Positions 1 through 8,890 of a DNA stretch of 51,794 nucleotides are shown piece by piece. Position numbers and translations under genes: made by a program. Positions within the stretch are counted from its first letter, which is position 1. The number at the start of each line of letters is the position of its first letter. The notes under the pieces were generated by a model, which saw only the letters and a program-made list of their open reading frames with translations, was not told the DNA's origin and did no database searches. Origin of the DNA: an uncultured Desulfomonile sp. (lineage in GTDB: Bacteria; Desulfobacterota; Desulfomonilia; Desulfomonilales; Desulfomonilaceae); the NCBI GenBank assembly GCA_903896745.1, contig CAITZA010000043.1, forward strand, positions 1 through 51,794, in the 5' to 3' direction.

Positions 1-1028
1 GCCCCCATCCTCACCAACTCCTGAACGTGCATGAAACGGTTTTCGAAAACCTGCTCGGTAATCACACAGCTTGCATCGCCCAACGCCATCAACGCCATGT
101 ATTGGGCCTGAAAGTCCGTGGCAAAACCTGGATAAGGGTCAGTCACAACATCTCTACTGTGCAAAGCTCCGTTGGAAATAACCCTCACATTTTTGTCAGA
201 TATTTCCACCTTAAGGTCAGCCTCTTGCAACTTTGCGAGTAACGATTCCATGTGAGCGGGCTCACAACCTTCAACCGTAACATCGCCTTTAGTTATGGCG
301 CCGGCCAGAAGATAGGTGCCGGCTTCAATCCTGTCCGGCATAACCTCATGAACTATTCCGTCCAGTCTATCGACTCCTTCTATGACGATCTCAGGCGTTC
401 CCGCGCCGTAAATCCTGCCTCCCATACGGTTGATCACATGGGCCAGTTCACAGACTTCCGGTTCAATTGCGCAATTTCTGAGAACCGTTGTTCCCTTTGC
501 CAGTGAAGCCGCCATAATGAGATTTTCAGCTCCGGTTACCGTGTTGAGGTCAAAGGTGAACTCAGCGCCTTTCAACCTCGACGCTCTTGCCTGAACATAT
601 CCGTTATTGAGCTCAATTCTAGCTCCCAGAGCCTCAAGCCCCTTGAGGTGCTGATCAATAGGACGGGCGCCTATGGCGCAACCTCCAGGAAGGCTGACAT
701 CCGCGCGTCCCTCACGGGCCATCAATGGGCCAAGAACCAGAACTGAGGCCCGCATCGTCTTGACCAACTCGTAAGGGGCGGTATGATCCGTAATTTCACG
801 TGCCTTGATTCTCAGGGCCCCGGGGGTAAAATCGTCCAACTGAACACCAAGCTGCAACAGGAGTTGTTTGGTTGTCCTGATGTCCATCAACGCGGGCATT
901 CGATGGAAAATCATTTCATCCGTGGTTAACAGGGCCGCGCACATCAATGGCAGGGCGGCGTTCTTCGAACCACTTATCTGAACATTCCCTGTCAGTCGAT
1001 TCCCGCCTTTTATAACTATTTTTCGCAT
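1..1028 (-). CDS. murA: UDP-N-acetylglucosamine 1-carboxyvinyltransferase (3' end cut by window)
   Basis: First committed step of peptidoglycan synthesis in the cytoplasm: transfers enolpyruvate from PEP to UDP-GlcNAc. The ORF track misses it because the frame leaves the window without a stop. Translating the minus strand from the ATG at 1028 gives a protein beginning MRKIVIKGGNRLTG, followed by SGSKNAALPL and the active-site loop GGCAIGARP with the PEP-reactive Cys at about residue 117. About 342 residues are visible; family members have about 420, so roughly 75 C-terminal residues lie outside. An AAGGA ribosome site sits about 9 nt before the ATG, and a good sigma-70-like promoter lies at 1104-1133. 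Identification is firm from family motifs; only the C-terminus is unseen. Confidence 0.96.
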   Translation of the reverse strand, partial: MRKIVIKGGNRLTGNVQISGSKNAALPLMCAALLTTDEMIFHRMPALMDIRTTKQLLLQLGVQLDDFTPGALRIKAREITDHTAPYELVKTMRASVLVLGPLMAREGRADVSLPGGCAIGARPIDQHLKGLEALGARIELNNGYVQARASRLKGAEFTFDLNTVTGAENLIMAASLAKGTTVLRNCAIEPEVCELAHVINRMGGRIYGAGTPEIVIEGVDRLDGIVHEVMPDRIEAGTYLLAGAITKGDVTVEGCEPAHMESLLAKLQEADLKVEISDKNVRVISNGALHSRDVVTDPYPGFATDFQAQYMALMALGDASCVITEQVFENRFMHVQELVRMG

Positions 1029-1336
1029 TTATCACGTTCCTTATACCGCTAACAGGCGGGATTAGTATTTTACAGAGAAGAATGATTACTTGTTTGACAC
1101 GAAATTATACGAGGCATCGTTACTTGTTCTCAATAGTGACGCAGGGTTATATCATTTTAAGAATCAGGGCGCAACCGGTTAACTGCCACTGAGGCGAAAA
1201 CATTTATCGGGAGCCAAAAAGAAATCTTCACTTTCCAGGGGCATTGTCGGCCCTTGATTTATCCTCGCAAGAACACCCCGATCTACGAGTTTATGCCCAA
1301 TCCTCCCCCCGAACCAGCATGTTTAATAAACCGAAG
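1029..1336. other. intergenic region between SNF2 gene and murA
   Basis: About 308 bases without a convincing gene. It holds the murA promoter at its murA end. I see no strong hairpin with a T-run after the SNF2 stop codon, and no RNA gene. Confidence 0.5.
1104..1133 (-). promoter_or_regulatory. sigma-70-like promoter for murA
   Basis: On the minus strand the sequence reads TTGAGA, an 18-nt spacer, then a perfect TATAAT. Initiation would fall near 1097, leaving a leader of about 70 nt before the murA ATG. Seen directly; activity is inferred. Confidence 0.6.
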
Positions 1337-4300
1337 TTAATATGAAATCAGCTCAATGAGGTCTTCCCTCGAGAAGTGTTTAAGAATCAGCTTGTCATCC
1401 TGTCTTACCACGGATTCCATCAGTCTCTTCTTTTTCAGGATGATGGTGTCAATTTTTTCTTCCAATGTATTCCTTGTTACCAGCTTGAACACCTGAACGC
1501 CCCGTTGTTGGCCAATCCTGTGAACCCGGTCGGTGGCCTGCTCTTCACGAGCCGCGTTCCACCAGCGATCGTAATGTATGACTACCGAGCCTCCGGTAAG
1601 GTCTATCCCGAGACCTGAAGCGCGAAGTGACGCAGTGAACACCTTGCATTCCGGGTCTGTGTTAAACTTCCTGATCGCCTCGGCACGCTTTCTTGTATGT
1701 CCCTTTATTGTGGAGAAATTCAGGCCAACATCAATCAGATAGCTCTCGATCAGTTCCAGCATCTTGACATACTGACTGAACACAACAACCTTTTGACCGG
1801 ATCGAACACTCTCATCCAGCAGATCTACAAAAGTGTCCCACTTGCCTGACTCATACTTGGCATAGTCTTTTGTCTCACCCTCAAGAAGCGCTGGATGGTC
1901 GCATATTTGTTTGAGACTGTTCAGAATGGCAAATATATGCATATACGGGACGGTCTTGTCAGGATCCTTGAGCGTCTGAACAAGCTCCTGCCCCTGATTA
2001 TCCACCACATCCCGATAAAACCTGTACTGAGTTTCGCTTAAATCACACCGCCGGATGTCCTCAATCTTCGGAGGTAGCTCCTTGAGCACCTGTTCCTTTT
2101 TTCGCCTTAGCGTGAAGGGATGTATCAGTTTTGCAAGTTTATCCTTGGCGTTAGTATCTGATTCCTCTTCAATGGGGACCCTGAAGTATGTTTCAAAAAC
2201 AGTCTCTGAGACAAAGTATCCTGGCAGCGTGATATCGAAAAGCGATTTCAGCTCAGTGACGCTGTTTTCTATCGGGGTTCCCGTAAGGCCTATGACACAT
2301 TTTGCATGCAGGGACTTTATTGCATGATACGTCTTGGTCAGTCTGTTCTTAACGGCCTGAACCTCATCCAGCACCATCAGGTCAAAGCTTGTTTCAGAGA
2401 GTATTTCCCGATCTCTCAGGGCAATGCCGTAAGAGGTTATGATTAGCGGATGTTTTTCCCAATCATCGTGGGCGGCCCTGTCAGCGCCATGATAAATGAA
2501 CGGCCGCAGATAGGGACAATATTCCAGCACTTTGTCGTACCAGTGACTCAGCACCGTGGTAGGACATACCACGATGAATCGCGTGCTTACATTTGCTCTC
2601 GAACAACGATTGTGTATGCCGGTCATCAGCGCCATTACCTGATGAGTCTTTCCAAGCCCCATGTCATCACAGAGTAGCCCGGAAAAACCATTCTCATAAA
2701 GGAACCACAGCCATCCATATCCGTTTTTCTGGTAAGAACGGAGACGACCTTTCATGGAACTGACAGAAGGGACTCTTGTGGGAGCTTTTAATCCATCGAG
2801 ATCCTCAAACCAATTCCTGAGCTTGGCGCTTTCGTACCTTTTTTCGATTTTTTCCTGAAGAGCGAGAAACCGCAAGTATTCAACCTTCGACAGGGTTATC
2901 TCATCCCCATCCACCGCAACCGCATTGTCCCGACTGTTTATCCAGGCAAACTCGGCGCCCAGGGTATCTATCCATTTTGAACCATAAACTATGAACCTCT
3001 GGTTGTTGCGCTTTGCCTCAAGTATTTCCCTGAATGAAACCGTAAAATCGCCATAATCATAACTGATTTCAATTTTAACCTGCCCCGAAGGAGAGGGCTT
3101 GTGGGTCACGATTACCTTGTTACAATTCTCGACTGTCTCCCGCTCAAGGAGGCTCTTATCCACTATTATTGACGGCTCATCCCGTAGTAATTCAAAATTT
3201 TCTTTTAGAAATGATGAAATCTTTTCGGGGTGAACCATAACTCTTTTCTGGGGTGAGAAATATTCGGAGGGAAGATTCGCCACGCTTACATGAATCCGGT
3301 AAAAACCAAAATCAGGAAAAAAGTAGTAAGCGCCGAAAAGGTGTTTGTCCAGAGTAGACCGGTCAATAAATTTGTTCTCTTCTCCAGCCTCGTCATCAGG
3401 ATTCCGTACCACCGGTTTTATCAGCAGGGCTGATGACTCGGTTACCTCGATAGTGTATCCCGTCTCCAATGGTTTGGGATTAATAAAAAGGTTGGAGCCG
3501 ATTATTTCTTTCTTCTCCGCTCGCTCTATTACCGGCCCAATAAGGATACGTGGAGGAATGAACCGGATTATCGTTTCACCCTCTTCGTCCATGCCCTCTA
3601 CGATTAATTCTTCCCTATGCTCAAGAAAATTGAAGCTGAAATGCCCCCCTAGACGGCCCGCCAGAAGAAAACCTACCTTCGCAATCCGATGCCATATACT
3701 TTCTTCCATACTTTGACGGGCTGATTTGATGCCCCGCTTGTTTATTTCCAGTTCATCCTCGGTATATTGCCACGGTTTGCGTCTTAATGACGGCACATTG
3801 GGGTCTTTTAACTTCTTCCCATACATTCTCTTGTATACGGTCGGATCTATGTCCCGTCTTATGATCTCGAAAAACTCGTGCAGAAATTCGTCTACCAGTC
3901 TTTCTCCCGGCATGAATGACAGTATCTCGTCAGACCCACGATCCGAATACGTCATCCTCAGACCCTCTCCACCATGGTTTACATGCGCCCTGAAACCTAG
4001 TGACGAATCACCGAAATTCTTGAAACCAAACCAGCTTATTTCATTCCAGAAACTCTCCTGGAAATCTTCACACAGACTCTTTAATTTTCCTGTTTCTTGA
4101 TCTGTCCTGAGAATGTATCGGACAAAAGTAACTATGTGATGACAATAGGTTCTGGTGGATGACCTGAAGCAGCCGCAATTAGCTTTTGAGAGAATTCTGG
4201 TTTCCGGATCCAGAGTTACATGAACATTAAAACTTTTTGTTGAAGACTCTGAAATAAGACCAAAATATGCTTCTCTACCAAAATTTATGTGTGAAATTCG

Positions 4301-4432
4301 CGAAGACTCAACCAGCCTGAGTCCCCTGTTCAACGCCTCAGAATTGAATTGCTTCGTGATCTCGGACGGGAGCTCGCCACCACAGGACACACCCGACAGA
4401 TTCTTCTGAAAATCCAGGATTTTTTCAAACAC
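1337..4432 (-). CDS. SWIM zinc-finger SNF2-family helicase/ATPase
   Basis: A Swi2/Snf2 (Superfamily 2) double-stranded-DNA translocase of the bacterial HepA/RapA-like group, with an N-terminal SWIM zinc finger. SWIM ligands are visible as C86-x-C88-x8-C97-x-H99. The helicase core fills the C-terminal half: Walker A DDMGLGKTH (K595), DEVQ box (D689-E690) instead of the common DEAQ, LTGTPIEN (motif III region), and the motif VI block DRVHRIGQ near the end. Length (1031 aa) fits the family. It starts with GTG at 4432, preceded by AGGAG. It stands alone, with no methylase, nuclease or defence partner beside it, so a housekeeping role in transcription or DNA repair is as likely as defence. The substrate cannot be inferred. 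Confidence 0.93.
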   Translation of the reverse strand: MFEKILDFQKNLSGVSCGGELPSEITKQFNSEALNRGLRLVESSRISHINFGREAYFGLISESSTKSFNVHVTLDPETRILSKANCGCFRSSTRTYCHHIVTFVRYILRTDQETGKLKSLCEDFQESFWNEISWFGFKNFGDSSLGFRAHVNHGGEGLRMTYSDRGSDEILSFMPGERLVDEFLHEFFEIIRRDIDPTVYKRMYGKKLKDPNVPSLRRKPWQYTEDELEINKRGIKSARQSMEESIWHRIAKVGFLLAGRLGGHFSFNFLEHREELIVEGMDEEGETIIRFIPPRILIGPVIERAEKKEIIGSNLFINPKPLETGYTIEVTESSALLIKPVVRNPDDEAGEENKFIDRSTLDKHLFGAYYFFPDFGFYRIHVSVANLPSEYFSPQKRVMVHPEKISSFLKENFELLRDEPSIIVDKSLLERETVENCNKVIVTHKPSPSGQVKIEISYDYGDFTVSFREILEAKRNNQRFIVYGSKWIDTLGAEFAWINSRDNAVAVDGDEITLSKVEYLRFLALQEKIEKRYESAKLRNWFEDLDGLKAPTRVPSVSSMKGRLRSYQKNGYGWLWFLYENGFSGLLCDDMGLGKTHQVMALMTGIHNRCSRANVSTRFIVVCPTTVLSHWYDKVLEYCPYLRPFIYHGADRAAHDDWEKHPLIITSYGIALRDREILSETSFDLMVLDEVQAVKNRLTKTYHAIKSLHAKCVIGLTGTPIENSVTELKSLFDITLPGYFVSETVFETYFRVPIEEESDTNAKDKLAKLIHPFTLRRKKEQVLKELPPKIEDIRRCDLSETQYRFYRDVVDNQGQELVQTLKDPDKTVPYMHIFAILNSLKQICDHPALLEGETKDYAKYESGKWDTFVDLLDESVRSGQKVVVFSQYVKMLELIESYLIDVGLNFSTIKGHTRKRAEAIRKFNTDPECKVFTASLRASGLGIDLTGGSVVIHYDRWWNAAREEQATDRVHRIGQQRGVQVFKLVTRNTLEEKIDTIILKKKRLMESVVRQDDKLILKHFSREDLIELISY

Positions 4433-4769
4433 TTGTTTCTCCTGTATCCGAGTCTCTTACTGAGAAACGCTTGGCGTGCGTTATCATACCAGCAAAATGT
4501 TGTCAACATTAAATTATTATTTTATAATTTATGCTCAACATTTATTTATACTGGATTTATTTATGATCATCCTTTGTTAAAGTTAAATATTGAAATAGAG
4601 TATTATTTTCTCGCGAAAATTACTATATTTTGGATTTGACGCCTAATTTTTATGATTTCACAAGGGTTTATTTATCCCGTCTTCTAAATTCTTTCCGACA
4701 GAATACTTCCTTGAGGCATAACACTTTTACTGATATGATTCACGGGTCAATCATGCTTCGTTCCAAAGA
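4433..4769. other. AT-rich divergent spacer
   Basis: Separates the minus-strand SNF2 gene from the plus-strand efflux operon. About 4500-4680 is markedly more AT-rich than the surrounding DNA, with runs such as TTATTATTTTATAATTTATG. On the minus strand there is a TTGACA and an extended -10-like TGGTATGAT around 4485-4515, but their spacing does not make one consensus promoter. The operon promoter lies at 4711-4739. No gene seen. Confidence 0.5.
4711..4739 (+). promoter_or_regulatory. sigma-70-like promoter of the efflux operon
   Basis: TTGAGG, exactly 17 nt, then TATGAT. Predicted initiation is near 4746, about 40 nt before the preferred hlyD-like start at 4788. Confidence 0.5.
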
Positions 4770-4787
4770 ATGAAGGAAATCATACTG

Positions 4788-5789
4788 ATGAATAAAAAGC
4801 ATGTGGTCCTGATAGTATTATTGGTGGTGGCAGGCCTGACAACGGGGATTTCGCTGTATTTAAGAAAGCCGTCCATACCTCCCGGGACAGTGTTCGTGAG
4901 TGGTAACATTGAGGCCATAGAGGTGGATTTATCGTTTCGGATAGCGGGGCAGATAAACAGCCTGCCCATAATGGAGGGCGATCGGGTTGCCAGGGATCAG
5001 GTGATAGCCGCATTGGATATCGATACGCTTGAAGCGCTTCGAGGCTCGGCTCAATCGGAAATCGCCACGGCACGTGCCGTGCTGGACGAACTCGAGGCTG
5101 GAACAAGAGAAGAAGAGATCAAGAGCGCTCGAGCCATTTCAAAAGCTGCGGAGAGCAGACTGGCCAACGCGCGTGACGAATACGAAAGGCATCTGAGTCT
5201 GTACAAGGGTGGCGCTATTTCCGCATCTGCCCACGACAGCAAGGAGATGGCGTTCAAGGTCGCCACAGAGGAATTCAACAACTCCGTTCAGAGATTGACC
5301 GAGCTTGAGAGAGGCCCGCGCGAAGAACAGATAAGGGCTGCGCGTTCCAGGCTTGAACGTTCGAGGTGGGAGTTGAAACGGATAGAGCTGGACATTAAAC
5401 ATTCCTCATTGCAATCACCAATTAACGGTGTAGTCCTGGTTAAGGCCAATGAACTCGGTGAGGTCATTTTACCCGGAGCGACGGTTGCGACGGTTGCCGA
5501 AATAGATGAGGTATGGCTCAAAGGATATGTTGGAGAAAAGGACCTTGGCAAGATCAAGCTTGGCCAGAAAGCCCACATTAGCATAGATACATATCCGGAC
5601 AAATTCTATAAGGGAATTGTAACTTTCATATCGACCCGCGCCGAGTTTACCCCTAAAAACGTTCAAACACGAGAAGAGCGGATAAAACAGGTGTACAGGG
5701 TAAAAATCACTATTCCCAACCGGAACCAGGACCTGAAAATCGGCATGCCCGCTGAAGGATTTATTATTGTTGACGACGTGCAACAGTGA
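4788..5789 (+). CDS. HlyD-family periplasmic adaptor (YbhG-like)
   Basis: Membrane-fusion subunit linking the inner-membrane ABC exporter encoded downstream to an outer-membrane channel. Visible parts: a short Lys-rich N-terminus and one membrane anchor (VVLIVLLVVAGLTTG), a first lipoyl-like half, a long charged coiled-coil section rich in Glu/Arg/Ala, the second lipoyl half (SPINGVVLVKANELGE) and a beta-barrel part ending in a GMPAEGFI motif. The ORF track starts at 4770, but the ATG at 4788 has an AAGGA site about 10 nt upstream while the 4770 ATG has none, so I prefer MNKKHV (333 aa). First gene of a five-gene operon. No outer-membrane TolC-type gene is in the window, so the channel must be encoded elsewhere. 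Confidence 0.9.
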   Translation: MNKKHVVLIVLLVVAGLTTGISLYLRKPSIPPGTVFVSGNIEAIEVDLSFRIAGQINSLPIMEGDRVARDQVIAALDIDTLEALRGSAQSEIATARAVLDELEAGTREEEIKSARAISKAAESRLANARDEYERHLSLYKGGAISASAHDSKEMAFKVATEEFNNSVQRLTELERGPREEQIRAARSRLERSRWELKRIELDIKHSSLQSPINGVVLVKANELGEVILPGATVATVAEIDEVWLKGYVGEKDLGKIKLGQKAHISIDTYPDKFYKGIVTFISTRAEFTPKNVQTREERIKQVYRVKITIPNRNQDLKIGMPAEGFIIVDDVQQ

Positions 5790-5804
5790 CTAGAGGACTC
5801 TCTT

Positions 5805-6779
5805 TTGCCCAAATCTCTTAACTCGGGTTCGCAAGATGATGGACATGTAATTATTACTGAGAATTTGTGCCGTGATTTTGGTTCGACCAAGGCCGTTTCA
5901 GATCTGAATCTGATTGTAAAAAGAGGTGAGTTATTCGGGCTGGTAGGACCGGATGGGGCCGGAAAGACCACTACGATCAGAATGTTGGCCGGAATCCTTG
6001 AACCAACCTCGGGTAATGCGTGGATCGACGGAATTTCTGTAATCGATGATCCGGAGGCGGTTAAGGAACATCTTGCATATATGCCTCAAAGGTTTGGTCT
6101 CTATCAGGACCTCACGGTTCTGGAAAACCTTGTTTTCTATGCAGACCTCTTTCAGGTTCCCAAAAAAGATCGTCCGGCACGTATGGAAGAACTCTTTGGA
6201 TTCAGCAGGCTTGGTCCTTTCAAGGACAGGCTGGCCGGCGCCCTGTCTGGCGGCATGAAGCAAAAACTGGGCCTGGCTTGCGCTCTAATCCATTCTCCAC
6301 GCCTGATTCTGCTTGATGAACCTACCAATGGGGTAGATCCCGTTTCCAGGCGGGATTTCTGGAAAATACTTTATGAATTACTCAAACAGGGAATCACGAT
6401 CCTTGTCTCAACGGCCTACCTGGATGAAGCAGAGAGAACAACCAGAACCGGATTGATGAGTAATGGCAGACTGATAGAGGTAGGATCTCCCAATTATTTA
6501 AAAAGCCTTGTCAAAGGTGTAATGATGGAGCTTGTTCCGTCTGATGTTGCGATGGCCCGGAAATGTCTTGACCGCGGAAACGGAATCCTCGATGTGAACG
6601 TTTTTGGAGATACGCTCCATGTCAGGTTTCAGGACAAATCGGTCGAAAAAGTAGCGCGGGATAGTCTCCATGAATGCGGTGTCAGAATAATTTCTTCCAG
6701 ATGGATAAACCCCGCGATGGAGGACGCATTTTTGTCCCTGATCCCTCAGAAAATCGAAGGCCGGAAAATTGAAGGTTAG
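5805..6779 (+). CDS. ABC exporter ATPase, first of pair (YbhF N-half-like)
   Basis: Nucleotide-binding subunit of an ABC-2 type exporter. Walker A is GPDGAGKTT (residues 48-56; Asp replaces the usual Asn, a form I associate with the N-terminal half of YbhF), the signature is LSGGMKQ, Walker B is LILLDEPTNGVD, and the switch His is replaced (STAYLDEAE rather than TTHYMEEAE). The start is TTG at 5805, with AGAGGA upstream, 15 nt after the adaptor gene. In E. coli the two ATPase halves form one polypeptide (YbhF); here they are two genes. The lost switch His suggests this site may hydrolyse ATP poorly, which is inference from sequence only. Confidence 0.9.
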   Translation: MPKSLNSGSQDDGHVIITENLCRDFGSTKAVSDLNLIVKRGELFGLVGPDGAGKTTTIRMLAGILEPTSGNAWIDGISVIDDPEAVKEHLAYMPQRFGLYQDLTVLENLVFYADLFQVPKKDRPARMEELFGFSRLGPFKDRLAGALSGGMKQKLGLACALIHSPRLILLDEPTNGVDPVSRRDFWKILYELLKQGITILVSTAYLDEAERTTRTGLMSNGRLIEVGSPNYLKSLVKGVMMELVPSDVAMARKCLDRGNGILDVNVFGDTLHVRFQDKSVEKVARDSLHECGVRIISSRWINPAMEDAFLSLIPQKIEGRKIEG

Positions 6780-6785
6780 TCAAGT

Positions 6786-7730
6786 TTGAACAACGATACT
6801 CCGGAAATAGCCGTGTTTGCCCATGATCTGTCAAAAACTTTCGGGAGTTTTGTGGCTGTCGATCATATCAGTTTCGAAGTCCGGAAGGGTGAAATATTCG
6901 GCTTCCTCGGTCCCAATGGCGCAGGAAAAACCACTACGATAAAAATACTTTGTGGCTTGCTTACGCCGACTGCGGGTGTGGCGAGGGTCTCAGGATTTGA
7001 CGTTTCTACCGAGTTCGAGGAAATCAAGAAGCATATTGGCTATATGTCCCAGAAATTCTCATTATACGAGGACCTGACTGTTTCGGAGAACCTTGATTTC
7101 TTTGGTGGAATTTACGGTCTTACACCCGATAGGAAAGCGGCTCGCGACGAGTGGGTCTTAAAGATGGCCGACCTTACGGATAAAACCGGAACACTTACTG
7201 GCGCCTTACCCCTCGGATGGAAACAGCGCCTGGCTCTCGGGTGCGCTGTACTTCACGAGCCGCCGGTATTGTTTCTTGATGAGCCCACATCCGGTGTTGA
7301 TCCTCTCTCGAGACGAAATTTCTGGGATCTGATTAACGAGCTGGCATCCCAGGGGGTAACCGTCTTTGTAACAACTCATTACATGGAAGAGGCCGAATAC
7401 TGTAACCGCTTGGCGTTAATGGCCGCTGGACGCATCATAGCGTTGGGTTCTCCTAACGAACTTAAGACCAAATGGATGACCGAAACGGTTATTGATCTTG
7501 AGTGCGAACATATCATTGAAGCGGCTGAGTTATTGGGGGCTGAAAAGATTTTCTCTGAAACGGCAATATTCGGCAGCCTGATCCATCTCGTGACCAGAGT
7601 TCCGGACACTGCCATGCAGACAACGCGCGACGTTCTCGAAAGGGCAGGGATTGGTATTTCCCGTATGGAGATCATTACTCCAAGCCTTGAAGATGTTTTT
7701 GTAACCCTCACGTCTAAAGACTCCAGGTAA
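6786..7730 (+). CDS. ABC exporter ATPase, second of pair (YbhF C-half-like)
   Basis: Partner ATPase to the preceding gene. It has a canonical Walker A (GPNGAGKTT, residues 42-50), Walker B (VLFLDEPTSGVD) and switch His (TTHYMEEAE), but the LSGGQ signature is replaced by LPLGWKQR. The two subunits are therefore complementary: the first has a normal signature but no switch His, the second a normal catalytic site but an atypical signature. That pattern fits an asymmetric heterodimer with one degenerate site (inference). The start is TTG at 6786, with GAAGG just upstream at the end of the previous gene; the gap is 6 nt. Confidence 0.9.
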   Translation: MNNDTPEIAVFAHDLSKTFGSFVAVDHISFEVRKGEIFGFLGPNGAGKTTTIKILCGLLTPTAGVARVSGFDVSTEFEEIKKHIGYMSQKFSLYEDLTVSENLDFFGGIYGLTPDRKAARDEWVLKMADLTDKTGTLTGALPLGWKQRLALGCAVLHEPPVLFLDEPTSGVDPLSRRNFWDLINELASQGVTVFVTTHYMEEAEYCNRLALMAAGRIIALGSPNELKTKWMTETVIDLECEHIIEAAELLGAEKIFSETAIFGSLIHLVTRVPDTAMQTTRDVLERAGIGISRMEIITPSLEDVFVTLTSKDSR

Positions 7731-7753
7731 TATAACCAGTTTTTACGAAAAGC

Positions 7754-8890
7754 ATGAACATTGCCAGAACATTTGCCGTAGCCAGGAAAGAAACCCGTCA
7801 GATAATAAGGGACTCAAGATCACTGTATCTGGCTCTGGGAATTCCTGTGATGCTGATGGTTCTGTTCGGTTATGCGCTATCGCTGGACGTTGACAACATA
7901 CCCATCGCGGTTTGGGATCAGGATAAAAGCCCGCAGTCCAGAGAATTTCTGGACCGCATGACAAGTTCGGGATACTTCAGTACCGTCATGACAACCGGTT
8001 CCTATTCCACCATTGTTTCCGCGATAGATTCGAACCAGGTCAGCGTAGGCCTGATAATCCCTTTCAATTTCAGCCAGAGCCTGAAGAAAGGCAAAGAAAC
8101 CACCGTTCAGGCGCTTGTTGACGGTTCAGATTCTACACGAGCCGGCCTGGCCATAGTTTATATGGAGACCATCGTAGGAACATTTGAGCTTGATTTCAAG
8201 AATGAAGCCCTCACAAGACAGTCCGTCGCAGGTCGCGTAAATCCTCCGGTTCAGCCCAAAATAAAGCTGATGTACAACCCTGAACTACAGAGTCGAAACA
8301 ATATTATTCCGGGACTGATCGCAATAATCATGATGGTTATCGCAGCGCTTCTGACATCCCTGACAATCGTTCGGGAAAAAGAAACCGGAACACTTGAACA
8401 ACTGATATCGACTCCGGTGAAATCCAACGAACTCATTGTAGGGAAACTCATACCATACTTTGCCTTGGGATACGTCGATCTCCTGCTGGTCTATTTGATG
8501 GGTCAATATGTTTTCCAGGTGCCATTCAGGGGCAGCCTGCTGTTAATGTTTTTTGTTTCAAGCATTTTTCTTGTAGGCGCCCTGTCGGTCGGTTTTCTAA
8601 TATCGGTAGTCGCGTCAAATCAGTTTTTTGCAACCCAGTTGGCGTTGCTCGGAACATTCCTGCCGACTTTTCTGCTATCAGGGTTCGTTTTTCCAGTATC
8701 CAACATGCCGTATGTGCTTCAGATAGTGACGTATGTTGTTCCTGCCAGGCAATTGATTACAATATTGAGAGCTATCTATCTCAAGGGCGCCGGCCCTGAG
8801 GCGATATTTTTCCCAACACTTCTGCTTTTTGTTTTTGGTGTCTTTATTACAACAGTCGCTGTCCTCAAACTGAAGAAGAGGTTAATGTGA
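7754..8890 (+). CDS. ABC-2 type exporter permease 1 (YbhS/YbhR-like)
   Basis: Integral membrane half of the efflux pump. One N-terminal membrane helix (about residues 25-45, ending LFGYALSLDV) is followed by a periplasmic domain of roughly 130 residues and then about five C-terminal membrane helices, the standard ABC-2 family layout. The conserved VREKETGTLEQLISTPV loop sits between the first two C-terminal helices and is the probable contact with the ATPases. Length (378 aa) is normal. The ATG at 7754 has only a weak ribosome site. Its last bases overlap the next gene, consistent with coupled translation. Confidence 0.92.
   Translation: MNIARTFAVARKETRQIIRDSRSLYLALGIPVMLMVLFGYALSLDVDNIPIAVWDQDKSPQSREFLDRMTSSGYFSTVMTTGSYSTIVSAIDSNQVSVGLIIPFNFSQSLKKGKETTVQALVDGSDSTRAGLAIVYMETIVGTFELDFKNEALTRQSVAGRVNPPVQPKIKLMYNPELQSRNNIIPGLIAIIMMVIAALLTSLTIVREKETGTLEQLISTPVKSNELIVGKLIPYFALGYVDLLLVYLMGQYVFQVPFRGSLLLMFFVSSIFLVGALSVGFLISVVASNQFFATQLALLGTFLPTFLLSGFVFPVSNMPYVLQIVTYVVPARQLITILRAIYLKGAGPEAIFFPTLLLFVFGVFITTVAVLKLKKRLM

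Noticed and set aside
1337-4432. SNF2 helicase as part of a defence island (DISARM-like or other)
   Set aside because: Neighbours are murA and an efflux operon; no methylase, nuclease or other defence gene is present.
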